Shown: positions 1 to 6,012 of the stretch, in pieces
Layout: each line of letters opens with the position of its first letter
Numbering within the stretch: the first letter of the stretch is position 1
Assembly: GCA_003447895.1 (NCBI GenBank)
Contig: DLYC01000020.1
Span: 1 to 6,012 of the forward strand
From: Lachnospiraceae bacterium
GTDB taxonomy: Bacteria; Bacillota; Clostridia; Lachnospirales; Lachnospiraceae
Reading direction: 5' to 3'
Length of the DNA: 6,012 nt
Notes under the pieces: model-generated
What the model was told of the DNA's origin: nothing
The model's input: only the letters and a program-made list of their open reading frames with translations
Databases searched by the model: none
Program-made: the position numbers and the translations under genes

Positions 1-1
1 G

Positions 2-67
2 AGCTCCACATCGGAGGAAGCCGCTGAGGTAGAATATGCCGAGGAGACAGAAGGCGAGGAATGGTAA
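2..67 (+). CDS. C-terminal end of an unidentified protein with an acidic tail (partial)
   Basis: An open frame enters from the left edge and ends at TAA 65-67. The 21 visible residues are dominated by Glu with some Ser, Ala and Thr, and end in EGEEW. Such acidic, probably disordered tails occur on many unrelated bacterial proteins, so no function can be given. Support for it being real: the reading frame is open to the edge, the stop lies just before the palindrome at 95-129, and the codons look ordinary. The other plus-strand frame starting at base 1 stops at 25-27. The gene is convergent with the phosphatase at 128-871. It is truncated by the window, so the assignment as coding is only moderately sure. 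Confidence 0.5.
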   Translation, partial: SSTSEEAAEVEYAEETEGEEW

Positions 68-94
68 TCTGCTGAAGGGCAGCCGCACAAGCGC

Positions 95-129
95 AGTTGA
101 GTCAGAGGGACTGTCCCCCTGACTCAACT
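95..129. repeat. 35-base near-perfect palindrome between convergent genes (REP-like or terminator hairpin)
   Basis: The arms AGTTGAGTCAG and CTGACTCAACT are exact complements. The stem continues inward with GGGAC against GTCCC across one A-C mismatch, leaving a very small loop. It lies between the end of the plus-strand gene (67) and the end of the minus-strand phosphatase, whose TAG stop (128-130) shares two bases with the outer arm. Neither strand has a good T-run after the hairpin, so classical intrinsic termination is not clearly supported. The GGGACNGTCCC core in GTCAG/CTGAC arms resembles the repetitive extragenic palindromes common in clostridial genomes. That family assignment is inference from memory and needs a copy count in the parent genome. 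Confidence 0.7.
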
Positions 130-871
130 ATTTCTCTGGCGACGGCCCGTAAGAGAACTGCAGCTCTTCCGGCACATGATGCTTGTCCCCGACGAATCTG
201 ACCGTCGGTTTTCCGTCCGCATCGATCTCCACACAGCTCACACTTACGTTGTAGAGAAGGAATCTCTTCATCTCCAAGGGGGGAATGCCGTATGCGAAGT
301 TCAGAAAGGACTGGATGGCGGTCCCATGGGACGCGATCACGATGGTCTCTCCGGGGTGCCGGGAGACGATTCTGAGGACGCCGTCCCGCATCCTCTCATA
401 GACCTGGACAAGGGACTCTCCGCCTGGTGCTTCGGCGTGCCCGCGGTCCTCATTTCGGACGTACATCCGGTAGAATTCGGGATACGCCGCCTTGATCTCC
501 TCCTTCGTAAGTCCGTCGACCTTTCCGAAATCCATTTCTGTCACAGAGGGATCGACAATGACCGGGACCGGATGGTCCTGGGTCTCAAGACAATACTGAA
601 GCGTCTTGCGGGCCCTCTGAAGGGGGCTTGTGACCCCCAGGTCGACCGGGATCTCTTTGAAATAATCCTTAAGGCACGCTCCCTGCTTTTCCCCCGCCTC
701 ATCGAGCGGATTGTCCGCTCTTCCCTGGTAGCGAAGGGCCTGGTTCCATGCCGTGGTTCCGTGCCGGACAAGATAAACGGTCGTCACACCGGAACCTGTA
801 ACGGGCTTTACCGGCTCATTTACGGATTCGCTCACAGCTTTGCTTATGGATTCATTTTCGTACATGGGCAT
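128..871 (-). CDS. Histidine phosphatase family protein (phosphoglycerate mutase-like, branch 1)
   Basis: A 247-residue cytosolic phosphohydrolase of the histidine phosphatase superfamily. The signature VYLVRHGTTAWN places the phosphoacceptor His at about residue 37 and its pocket Arg at 36. SPLQRARKT supplies the second pocket Arg (86), TEMDFGKVDG the acid/base Glu (112), PGGES is the usual mid-domain turn (149-153), and IASHGTAI gives the second catalytic His (182). All catalytic positions appear intact. Family members of this type include CobC alpha-ribazole phosphatase, GpmB/PhoE-like broad phosphatases and true cofactor-dependent mutases. The length and the lack of cobalamin genes nearby do not settle the substrate, so no symbol is given. 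The start is ATG 871-869, with GGAG at 879-882 seven bases upstream. About 30 Ser/Glu/Val-rich residues precede the core, which usually begins almost at the N-terminus. They show no signal peptide or membrane segment. It is transcribed divergently from the hydrolase. Confidence 0.93.
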   Translation of the reverse strand: MPMYENESISKAVSESVNEPVKPVTGSGVTTVYLVRHGTTAWNQALRYQGRADNPLDEAGEKQGACLKDYFKEIPVDLGVTSPLQRARKTLQYCLETQDHPVPVIVDPSVTEMDFGKVDGLTKEEIKAAYPEFYRMYVRNEDRGHAEAPGGESLVQVYERMRDGVLRIVSRHPGETIVIASHGTAIQSFLNFAYGIPPLEMKRFLLYNVSVSCVEIDADGKPTVRFVGDKHHVPEELQFSYGPSPEK

Positions 872-1033
872 TCTCTTTCTCCGTATTTCTTACCTTCTTC
901 TATTCTGAAGCCGCCCGCTTTTTCACAGAGGACAGCATACTCTCTGTTAATCATAGCGTATCCGCCCACTGAAAGGAAGCGGTTTAGGCGCCCGGTTTCC
1001 CATGAGGGGACACTCCGCTGCCGCTCCCTCCCC

Positions 1034-1062
1034 TTGCAAAATACAGCGAGAAATTCCATAAT
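1034..1062 (+). promoter_or_regulatory. Probable sigma-A-type promoter for the alpha/beta hydrolase
   Basis: TTGCAA (1034-1039) and CATAAT (1057-1062) are separated by exactly 17 bases, matching the vegetative consensus at four and five of six positions. Transcription would begin near 1069, giving a leader of about 60 bases before the ATG at 1130. It lies in the 258-base divergent gap 872-1129. For the leftward phosphatase gene the best -10-like hexamer I see is TATGAT (minus strand, about 950-955), but it lacks a convincing -35, so no promoter is called there. No clear operator repeat was found in the gap. Confidence 0.5.
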
Positions 1063-1115
1063 ATGCTTTGCAGGATTGCGAACGGAACTTACCGCATCCC
1101 GTCAATATTTTGGCC

Positions 1116-1121
1116 AGGAGG
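1116..1121 (+). promoter_or_regulatory. Ribosome binding site AGGAGG that fixes the hydrolase start
   Basis: A full AGGAGG lies eight bases before the ATG at 1130. It decides the start: the same frame is open upstream to 176, but that upstream part runs antisense through the phosphatase gene and has no homology-like sequence. The hydrolase fold also begins right after this ATG. Confidence 0.85.
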
Positions 1122-1129
1122 AACAACAG

Positions 1130-2032
1130 ATGGAATTTACATCCTATGACGGCGAGAAGATCTGGTATAAGATCTGGCATTCGGAGAATCCACGGGCGGT
1201 GATTCAGATCATGACAGGGCTTGCTGAGACCGCCGAGTACTACGAAGAGTTTGCTTCAGAGATGACAAAACAGGGCTATGCAGTCGCCCTGCACGAGTTC
1301 AGAAAGCACGGAAGGACCCGCGCTGACTACGGAAACGGAAACCTGTTTCGGAATTTTGCCAGGGATGGGGCAGATTTTGGCAAAATCCTGAGGGAGTCCT
1401 TTTCGGGCCTCCCCATCATCCTCTTCGCCCACAGCCTGGGAACGACCGTCTCGCAGATCGCGATCTATGAAAAGATGGGGAGATGGGACGGGATCATCTT
1501 CACCGGACCTTCCCACGCGGTCATACTGCCGGAGCGCAGGGAGTCCCTGCTTGAGCTCACGGAGAGAGATATCCTCCTGTACGGCGAGGACGCGGACAAT
1601 GCAAGGATCTATCCGGAAGTCTTCGGAAAGCTCAATACCCCGTTTGCTTCCGAGAGGAGTTCCCTCTCCTTCATTACGTCAGACCGGGAGAAATGGAAGT
1701 GGATCGCAAGCCTTCCCTACACCAATCCGCCCTACAGCAACCGGTTCTTTAAGGACTTCATTATTCTGCAGGCGGATCTTGCCGTGAGGGAGACGCTCGA
1801 AAAGACCGATCCCCCGCTGACGGACACGCCGGTCCTCTTTCTCACCGGCGCTGAAGATGTGACGGCCTCTGATGGCCGGTACGGCGATATCCAGGCGGGC
1901 CTTCTTCGGAAGGCAGGGTGCAGAGACGTCACTTCCATCGTCTATCCGGGCTTTCGCCACAGTATCCTGCAGGAACCCGGGCGCATGCAGGTGATCGAAG
2001 ATACGAGACGCTGGCTGGATCAGCGCTTCTGA
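1130..2032 (+). CDS. Alpha/beta hydrolase, serine aminopeptidase S33 / monoacylglycerol lipase-like
   Basis: A 300-residue protein with the alpha/beta-hydrolase fold, of the group annotated as lysophospholipase, monoacylglycerol lipase or S33 hydrolase. The nucleophile elbow is ILFAHSLGTTVSQ, with Ser102 in A-H-S-L-G instead of the commoner G-H-S-x-G. The acid is probably Asp243 in FLTGAEDVTAS and the base His277 in YPGFRHSIL, both at the expected C-terminal spacing. Near the N-terminus, QIMTGLAETAEYYEEFA corresponds to the family's oxyanion-loop segment (usually HGxxEHxxRYxxFA), but here the His of the HG pair is Thr29. HEFRKHGRT (55-63) matches the usual DxRGHGxS segment. There is no signal peptide or transmembrane helix, so it is probably cytosolic. 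It ends at TGA 2030-2032, just before the hairpin at 2044-2118, and appears to be a single-gene unit with its own promoter. The substrate (acylglycerol, lysophospholipid or other ester) cannot be read from sequence. Confidence 0.9.
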   Translation: MEFTSYDGEKIWYKIWHSENPRAVIQIMTGLAETAEYYEEFASEMTKQGYAVALHEFRKHGRTRADYGNGNLFRNFARDGADFGKILRESFSGLPIILFAHSLGTTVSQIAIYEKMGRWDGIIFTGPSHAVILPERRESLLELTERDILLYGEDADNARIYPEVFGKLNTPFASERSSLSFITSDREKWKWIASLPYTNPPYSNRFFKDFIILQADLAVRETLEKTDPPLTDTPVLFLTGAEDVTASDGRYGDIQAGLLRKAGCRDVTSIVYPGFRHSILQEPGRMQVIEDTRRWLDQRF

Positions 2033-2043
2033 GAAGTTCACAC

Positions 2044-2118
2044 AAAAGGTGCCGGGCACTGTCAGATTTTCTAAAAACGAACCGTTTGCAGAAAACCTGA
2101 CAGTGCCCGGCACTTTTT
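2044..2118. terminator. Large hairpin, probable bidirectional terminator between hydrolase and pheT
   Basis: Arms 2044-2072 and 2090-2118 are 29 bases each and differ from perfect complementarity only by one G-T wobble and one A-C mismatch. A further five-base stem, AAACG against CGTTT (2075-2087), can form within the loop. On the plus strand the stem runs into TTTTTCTCTTTATTT, a good U-tract for the hydrolase transcript ending at 2032. On the minus strand the tail is only TTTT, a weaker terminator for pheT, which ends at 2151. The core GTGCCGGGCACTGTCAG makes it far longer than an ordinary intrinsic terminator, and it resembles a repetitive extragenic palindrome recruited as one. Confidence 0.8.
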
Positions 2119-2150
2119 CTCTTTATTTAAGCGAATGACACTCTATGTCA

Positions 2151-4583
2151 TCAGGATCTGAGCGTAATGCTCAGAGCCGCATTGAGCTTCTTGAGGATCT
2201 TGGCGACGAACCTGTCGAGGTCCTCCGCGGTGAACTCCTCTTCGCCCTGTCGGAAAGTGATGGTAAAGGCAAGGCTCTTCATTGTGGGTGGGATCGGTGC
2301 TCCCTCATAGACGTCAAAGAGTTTGATGTCCCGCACATACTTGCAGGCCGCGCGGATCTCATCCTCAACCTGTGCGCAGGTGATGTTCCTGTCCATGACA
2401 AGCGCGAGGTCACGGGATACATCCAGGAACTTGGGCAGGGCCTCGAAGGCCGGCGTATCGCCGCAGAGAGGATAGAGCGCCGCGAGATCCAGCTCCATCA
2501 GGAAGAGGTCTGTGCGCATGCTCTCCTTTTCCGCGATATCATAGGCAAGCTTTCCGATATAACCGACTGTCCGGCCCTCACAGATCACATCCGCGGTCTG
2601 ATAGGGATGGGTGAAGCTGCGCGCGGAAGCTTTATACGAGAAATTCACATGCAGCGTATTTGCAACGCTCTCTGCGGCGCCTTTCATCGTGAAGAAGTCT
2701 TCCTCGCTGCCCCAGAAGGCGACCACAAGGTGGTCCCTCTCATCCGGGTAGTCGGTCAGAGGAAGGGACTTGGGCACGAAGACCTTGGCGATCTCGAAGA
2801 GCCTTCCGCTGAGGCGCCCGTTCTTCTGGTTACGGACTACCGCGTGGATCATAGAGGCCGTCAGCGTCGTTCTCATCAGAGAGAGCTCCTCACTGATCGG
2901 ATTCATGATGCGGATGGCGTTTCGCTCAGGCGCGTCTTCGGGATAGCGAAGAAGGTCCAGGTCAGAGGGCGAGAAGAAGGAATAGTGCATGCACTCGTAT
3001 GCGCCGATGCCGCACAGGGCCTCCTTGACGCGCATCTCGCGGCGCTGCACGGGATTCCAGCCGCCGGTCGTCACTTCCGCGCTCTTAAGGAAAGTGGGGA
3101 CCAGTTTGTCATAGCCGTACATGCGGATAACTTCCTCCGCCACATCCTGGTAGCCCTCCATGTCGTCGCGATAGGCGGGAACCTGCAGGGTCAGCATGCG
3201 CTTTCCGTCCTTTTCGGAGATTTCGGGCTTCATATCGAGGTTCTTCATGATGCGGACGATGTCCTCATCCGGAACTGTGATTCCGAGAACACCGCTGATG
3301 CGGTCGATCTCCACGGACATCTCGCGGGGCTCTACGCTGTTTCCGGTGTTTACATCGAAGTGCGTGGAGGAAACCTTACCGCAGCCCAGCTCCTCGACCA
3401 GGTGAAGCGCGCGCTTCATAGCCATGACCGTCGCGTACTCGTCGACGCCCTTTTCATAGCGGGCGCTCGCGTCCGTGCGCTTTCCGACGCTCCTGGATGT
3501 GCGGCGGATGTTGTCGCGGGCAAACTTGGCCGACTCGAACATAACCGCTTCGGTCGTGTCAAGGATCTCGGAGTTAAGGCCTCCCATGACACCTGCCAGC
3601 GCGATCGGGCGCTCGCCGTCGCAGATGACAAGGTTTGCGCTCGTCAGTGTCTGCTCCTGCTCATCAAGCGTGACAATCTTCTCGCCTTCCGCAGCTGTGC
3701 GGACATTGATGCCGTTTCCGCGCAGATACGCGTAGTCAAACGCGTGCATGGGCTGACCTAGCTCTGTCAAAATATAGTTGGTAATATCGACCATATTGGA
3801 GATCGCGTTCATGCCGACCAGGGCAAGGCGGCGGCGCATCCATGCGGGGGACGGCCCGATCTTGACATCATAGACATAGTGGCCGATATAGCGGGGGCAC
3901 AGCTCGGGGGCCTCCACAGTGATCTTGAAGTTGTCCAGTTTGACATCGGTCTCGGTGTAGTCAAGAGCCGGCGCCTTGAGGGGCTTTTCAAGGACTGCCG
4001 CGACTTCGCGCGCGATGCCGAAGATGCTCTGGCAGTCGGGGCGGTTTGCGGTAATCGCGATGTCAAAGAGCCAGTCGTCCAGGCCCAGAATGGGCTTTAC
4101 ATCCGCGCCGGTCTCCGCGTCGTCGGGAAGAAGGAGAAGTCCGTTGTAGCCCGCGCCGGGATACAGGTCCTCGCTTACGCCCAGCTCCATGCCGGAGCAG
4201 AGCATCCCCTGTGACTCATAGCCGCGGAGCTTGCCCTTCTTGATGGTCATGACGCCCTCTACGGCCGTGTGCTCACGGTTTGTGCCATAGACCGTAGCGC
4301 CGACCAGAGCGGTCGGGAATTTCTTTCCCGCCTCTACGTTGTCCGCGCCGCAGCAGATCTGGAAGGTTCCGTGCTCTCCGCAGTTGACGCGGCACACGTG
4401 AAGGTGCGTGTCCGGGATGGCCTCGCAGGTCTCCACAAGACCCACGACGACTTTGCTTATATCCTCGCCGACCTGGTGAAGTTCCTCCACCTCGAATCCG
4501 CAGGAAAAGAGCTTGTCCTGCAGCTCCTGCGGAGTGCAGTCTATCTCTACATATTCTTTTAACCAGCTAAGTGGTGCGATCAT
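2151..4583 (-). CDS. pheT: Phenylalanyl-tRNA synthetase beta subunit
   Basis: This is the 810-residue beta subunit of the alpha2beta2 enzyme that charges tRNA-Phe in the cytoplasm; it binds the tRNA and edits misacylated Tyr-tRNA-Phe. The length is normal for the bacterial long-form subunit. Domains in order: N-terminal module starting APLSWLKEYVEID; EMAP/OB-fold tRNA-binding domain at about 40-152; the conserved ITANRPDCQSIFGIAREVAA (177-196); B3/4 editing domain at about 212-385, including LALAGVMGGLNSEI-type sequence near 328-340; B5 domain at about 418-490 ending VAEEVIRMYGYDKLVP; catalytic-like core at about 490-710; and a C-terminal ferredoxin-fold anticodon-binding domain from about 717 (PKFLDVSRDLALVMDRN, LFDVYEGAPIPPTMKS). 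The start ATG (4583-4581) has AGGAGG at 4593-4598, nine bases upstream. It follows pheS by 24 bases in the same operon. The reading frame ends in two consecutive stops (TGA TGA, 2153-2148). No truncation or frameshift is seen. Confidence 0.98.
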   Translation of the reverse strand: MIAPLSWLKEYVEIDCTPQELQDKLFSCGFEVEELHQVGEDISKVVVGLVETCEAIPDTHLHVCRVNCGEHGTFQICCGADNVEAGKKFPTALVGATVYGTNREHTAVEGVMTIKKGKLRGYESQGMLCSGMELGVSEDLYPGAGYNGLLLLPDDAETGADVKPILGLDDWLFDIAITANRPDCQSIFGIAREVAAVLEKPLKAPALDYTETDVKLDNFKITVEAPELCPRYIGHYVYDVKIGPSPAWMRRRLALVGMNAISNMVDITNYILTELGQPMHAFDYAYLRGNGINVRTAAEGEKIVTLDEQEQTLTSANLVICDGERPIALAGVMGGLNSEILDTTEAVMFESAKFARDNIRRTSRSVGKRTDASARYEKGVDEYATVMAMKRALHLVEELGCGKVSSTHFDVNTGNSVEPREMSVEIDRISGVLGITVPDEDIVRIMKNLDMKPEISEKDGKRMLTLQVPAYRDDMEGYQDVAEEVIRMYGYDKLVPTFLKSAEVTTGGWNPVQRREMRVKEALCGIGAYECMHYSFFSPSDLDLLRYPEDAPERNAIRIMNPISEELSLMRTTLTASMIHAVVRNQKNGRLSGRLFEIAKVFVPKSLPLTDYPDERDHLVVAFWGSEEDFFTMKGAAESVANTLHVNFSYKASARSFTHPYQTADVICEGRTVGYIGKLAYDIAEKESMRTDLFLMELDLAALYPLCGDTPAFEALPKFLDVSRDLALVMDRNITCAQVEDEIRAACKYVRDIKLFDVYEGAPIPPTMKSLAFTITFRQGEEEFTAEDLDRFVAKILKKLNAALSITLRS

Positions 4584-4607
4584 AATCTGATTCCTCCTTT
4601 CCCCGCG

Positions 4608-5633
4608 TCAGGCATCGTTGATCTGCTCAAGGACGCGAAGGTCGGACTCGAACAGGAGCTTGATGTTGTTAATGCCGTACTTGAGCATAGCCGCGCGCTC
4701 GATACCGATTCCGAAAGCGAAGCCGCTGTACTCGTTGGGGTCAATGCCGCAGTTCTCAAGGACCTTGTTATTGACAACGCCGGCGCCCAGGATCTCGATC
4801 CAGCCGGTGCCCTTGCAGAGCTTGCAGCCCTTGCCGCCGCAGACGAAGCAGCTCACGTCCACTTCCACACTGGGCTCCGTGAAGGGGAAGAAGGAAGGGC
4901 GAAGCCTTGTGCGGGTTCCCTCGCCGTAGACCTGCTGCACAAACTCGTCCAGCATACCCTGCAGGTCGCAGAGTGTGATTCCCTTGTCGACGACAAGGCC
5001 CTCCATCTGGCTGAACATGGGGGAATGGGTCGCGTCATCGTCCGAGCGGAATACCTTGCCGGGGGACAGGATTTTGATCGGGGGCTTTTTGGCCTCCATG
5101 ACATGGATCTGGCCCGCGGAAGTCTGGGTCCTGAGAAGATACTCAGGAGACAGATAGAAGGTATCCTGCATATCCCTGGCCGGGTGGTCCATGGGCGTAT
5201 TGAGGGCTGTGAAGTTATAGTAATCGTTCTCGATCTCCGTGCCCTCGTAGATCTCAAATCCCATTCCGGCGAAAATATTGACCATCTGGTTCTTCATCTG
5301 CGTGATCGGGTGGAGATTTCCGCGCGGCACCATTTTGGCAGGGATCGTGACATCGACCTTTTCTTTCTCATAGCGGTGCTGCAGCTCAGCCTCTCTGGCC
5401 TTCTCTTCCATCTTGCCGAGGTTCTCCAGTACCCAGTCCTTGAGGAGGTTTACGTTCTTTCCGAAATCTGCCTTCTCCTCCTTGGGAATACTGCGCATCT
5501 CTTTCATAAGAGCACCCACTTCTCCCACCTTGCGGTCCAGATACTTCTTTCGAAGTTCATAGATACTGCGGGAGTCTGTGCGGCCCTTGGCTTCTTCCAG
5601 GAATTTCTCCCGGATCTCTTCAAACCTGTTCAT
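4608..5633 (-). CDS. pheS: Phenylalanyl-tRNA synthetase alpha subunit
   Basis: This is the 341-residue catalytic alpha subunit (class II), which activates Phe with ATP and transfers it to tRNA-Phe as part of alpha2beta2 with PheT. Residues 1 to about 90 are a charged helical arm, expected to form the coiled coil that reaches the tRNA. Motif 1 is [20 protein letters not shown] (108-127). Motif 2 spans [12 protein letters not shown] (168-179) and [20 protein letters not shown] (192-211). Motif 3 is [19 protein letters not shown] (303-321). Ala306 in FAFG corresponds to the position (Ala294 in E. coli) that sets the size of the amino-acid pocket, so normal Phe selectivity is expected. A CxxC-x4-CxxC cluster (Cys 262, 265, 270, 273) lies in [18 protein letters not shown], a known feature of many Bacillota PheS proteins and possibly metal-binding. 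The start ATG (5633-5631) has AAGGAG at 5639-5644. It is the first gene of the operon, under T-box control. Confidence 0.98.
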   Translation of the reverse strand: MNRFEEIREKFLEEAKGRTDSRSIYELRKKYLDRKVGEVGALMKEMRSIPKEEKADFGKNVNLLKDWVLENLGKMEEKAREAELQHRYEKEKVDVTIPAKMVPRGNLHPITQMKNQMVNIFAGMGFEIYEGTEIENDYYNFTALNTPMDHPARDMQDTFYLSPEYLLRTQTSAGQIHVMEAKKPPIKILSPGKVFRSDDDATHSPMFSQMEGLVVDKGITLCDLQGMLDEFVQQVYGEGTRTRLRPSFFPFTEPSVEVDVSCFVCGGKGCKLCKGTGWIEILGAGVVNNKVLENCGIDPNEYSGFAFGIGIERAAMLKYGINNIKLLFESDLRVLEQINDA

Positions 5634-5670
5634 GACTTCTCCTTCTTGGTTGATACAGAATAATTATACA

Positions 5671-5717
5671 TAAAGAACGTCCCATATCCGACTCCTTACG
5701 GAATCCGATATGGGACG
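5671..5717 (-). terminator. Rho-independent terminator of the pheST T-box leader
   Basis: Stem arms 5717-5700 and 5695-5678 can form 17 of 18 pairs (one G-G mismatch, one U-G wobble) with a GTAA loop. The stem is followed by TTCTTTA (5677-5671) and a further AT-rich run before the pheS ribosome binding site. It forms when the antiterminator is not stabilised by uncharged tRNA-Phe, stopping transcription about 40 bases before the pheS start. Confidence 0.92.
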
Positions 5718-5748
5718 AGAAAGGACATATTCCCGCGGTACCACCCAC
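5710..5748 (-). promoter_or_regulatory. T-box antiterminator with conserved T-box sequence
   Basis: GTGGGTGGTACCGCG (5748-5734) matches the conserved AGGGUGGNACCGCG element except for its first position. The bulge TGGT (5743-5740) can pair with the ACCA 3' end of uncharged tRNA-Phe, whose discriminator base is A. GTGGG and GCG on the 5' side pair with CGT and CCCAT (5717-5710) on the 3' side around the seven-base TGGTACC bulge. The 3' strand is the same sequence that begins the terminator stem, so the two structures exclude each other. Confidence 0.93.
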
Positions 5749-6012
5749 GTTCAGGCAGAAACCGCCGGTTTGCCGTCTGATCCTCTTGTCAGACCGCTCC
5801 CTGTCGCATTACCCGCCTGCGCTCATTTGTTCGCTGCTCTTTGCTGCCGCAGCCGCATCCGCTTATCGCCTTACACTTTTCGCGGAGGACTCCCATGCTG
5901 AAATTCACAGATCTGCTGCTCTCCCGCCTTCCAGCCCCAGGGCGGGTTCTCTGTTAGAGCGCCCGGCAGTCTGCTACTGACACATGTTCAGCGTCCGCCT
6001 GTTACGGCGCGG

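Larger units (their letters stand above)
5671..5997 (-). promoter_or_regulatory. T-box riboswitch leader sensing tRNA-Phe, upstream of pheST
   Basis: A transcription-attenuating leader read from right to left. Stem I is closed by GGAC (5993-5996) with GTCC (5887-5890). The specifier loop shows the loop-E pair AGTA (5975-5978) and GAA (5904-5906), followed by the codon TTC (5900-5902) and a conserved A. TTC is a Phe codon, matching the downstream genes and the GAA anticodon of tRNA-Phe. Distal Stem I is a CCCGCC/GGCGGG helix (5923-5946) whose loop holds GCTGGAA (5929-5935), fitting the GNUGNRA consensus, with AGAGA (5948-5952) as the AG-bulge candidate. Stem II elements lie at about 5800-5880 but are not resolved by eye. 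A Stem III candidate is GTCTGA/TCAGAC (5775-5794). The antiterminator and terminator are listed separately. Uncharged tRNA-Phe should promote readthrough into pheST. The promoter is not visible and probably lies beyond 6012. Confidence 0.95.

Noticed and set aside
844..1059. 71-codon minus-strand frame upstream of the phosphatase
   Set aside because: It has no ribosome binding site at its first ATG, lacks domain-like sequence, and overlaps the phosphatase 5' end and the hydrolase promoter region.
176..1129. Long plus-strand open frame continuous with the hydrolase, suggesting a 618-residue fusion
   Set aside because: The upstream part is antisense to the phosphatase gene and has no recognisable domain. 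A full AGGAGG at 1116-1121 and the start of the hydrolase fold fix the start at 1130.
1051..1138. AAATTCCAT (1051-1059) and ATGGAATTT (1130-1138) as a hairpin hiding the hydrolase start codon
   Set aside because: The upstream copy overlaps the predicted -10 element, so it would not be in the transcript; nine bases with a gap of about 70 is weak for an operator.
2145..3761. 538-codon plus-strand open frame
   Set aside because: It lies wholly antisense to pheT, has no recognisable domain or start signal, and is explained by the GC-rich codon pattern of the opposite strand.
5663..5691. TATAAT on the minus strand between the T-box terminator and pheS, as a second promoter
   Set aside because: No acceptable -35 hexamer exists at 16-18 bases; those positions are inside the terminator stem. 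The AT-rich run is better read as the terminator tail.
5710..5980. Plus-strand small open frames of about 63 codons in the T-box region
   Set aside because: They run antisense to a structured leader RNA and have no start signals or recognisable protein features.

Overview
The window looks like a stretch of chromosome from a moderately GC-rich Gram-positive anaerobe of the Clostridia/Lachnospiraceae type. This rests on a tRNA-sensing T-box leader in front of pheST, strong AGGAGG-type ribosome binding sites, and a cysteine-knuckle PheS like that of Bacillota. The taxonomic placement is an inference; no rRNA or other marker gene is present.

Layout from left to right. (1) 2-67, plus strand: the last 21 codons of a gene that enters from the left and ends in a very acidic tail. 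(2) 95-129: a near-perfect palindrome between two convergent gene ends; it overlaps the stop codon of the next gene. (3) 128-871, minus strand: a histidine phosphatase (phosphoglycerate mutase-like, branch 1) with an N-terminal extension of about 30 residues. (4) 872-1129: a divergent intergenic region with a plausible sigma-A-type promoter for the rightward gene. (5) 1130-2032, plus strand: a 300-residue alpha/beta hydrolase of the serine aminopeptidase S33/monoacylglycerol lipase type. (6) 2044-2118: a 75-base hairpin with 29-base arms, probably a bidirectional terminator, between convergent gene ends. (7) 5633 down to 2151, minus strand: the pheS-pheT operon for both subunits of phenylalanyl-tRNA synthetase. 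(8) about 5997 down to 5671, minus strand: its T-box riboswitch, with recognisable Stem I motifs, a UUC phenylalanine specifier, the antiterminator with the T-box sequence, and a competing intrinsic terminator. The T-box promoter lies beyond the right edge.

How the parts work together: the T-box leader should sense uncharged tRNA-Phe by pairing its UUC specifier with the GAA anticodon and its UGGU bulge with the tRNA ACCA end. Binding would stabilise the antiterminator, so pheS and pheT are transcribed when charged tRNA-Phe runs short. PheS (alpha) and PheT (beta) form the alpha2beta2 enzyme. The phosphatase and hydrolase are separate single-gene units with no evident link to aminoacylation.

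I found no CRISPR array, insertion sequence with a transposase, tRNA or rRNA gene, and no clear previously undescribed system. The most unusual items are the two palindromes, both in convergent intergenic gaps and with related sequence modules, and a few atypical residues in the hydrolase and phosphatase.
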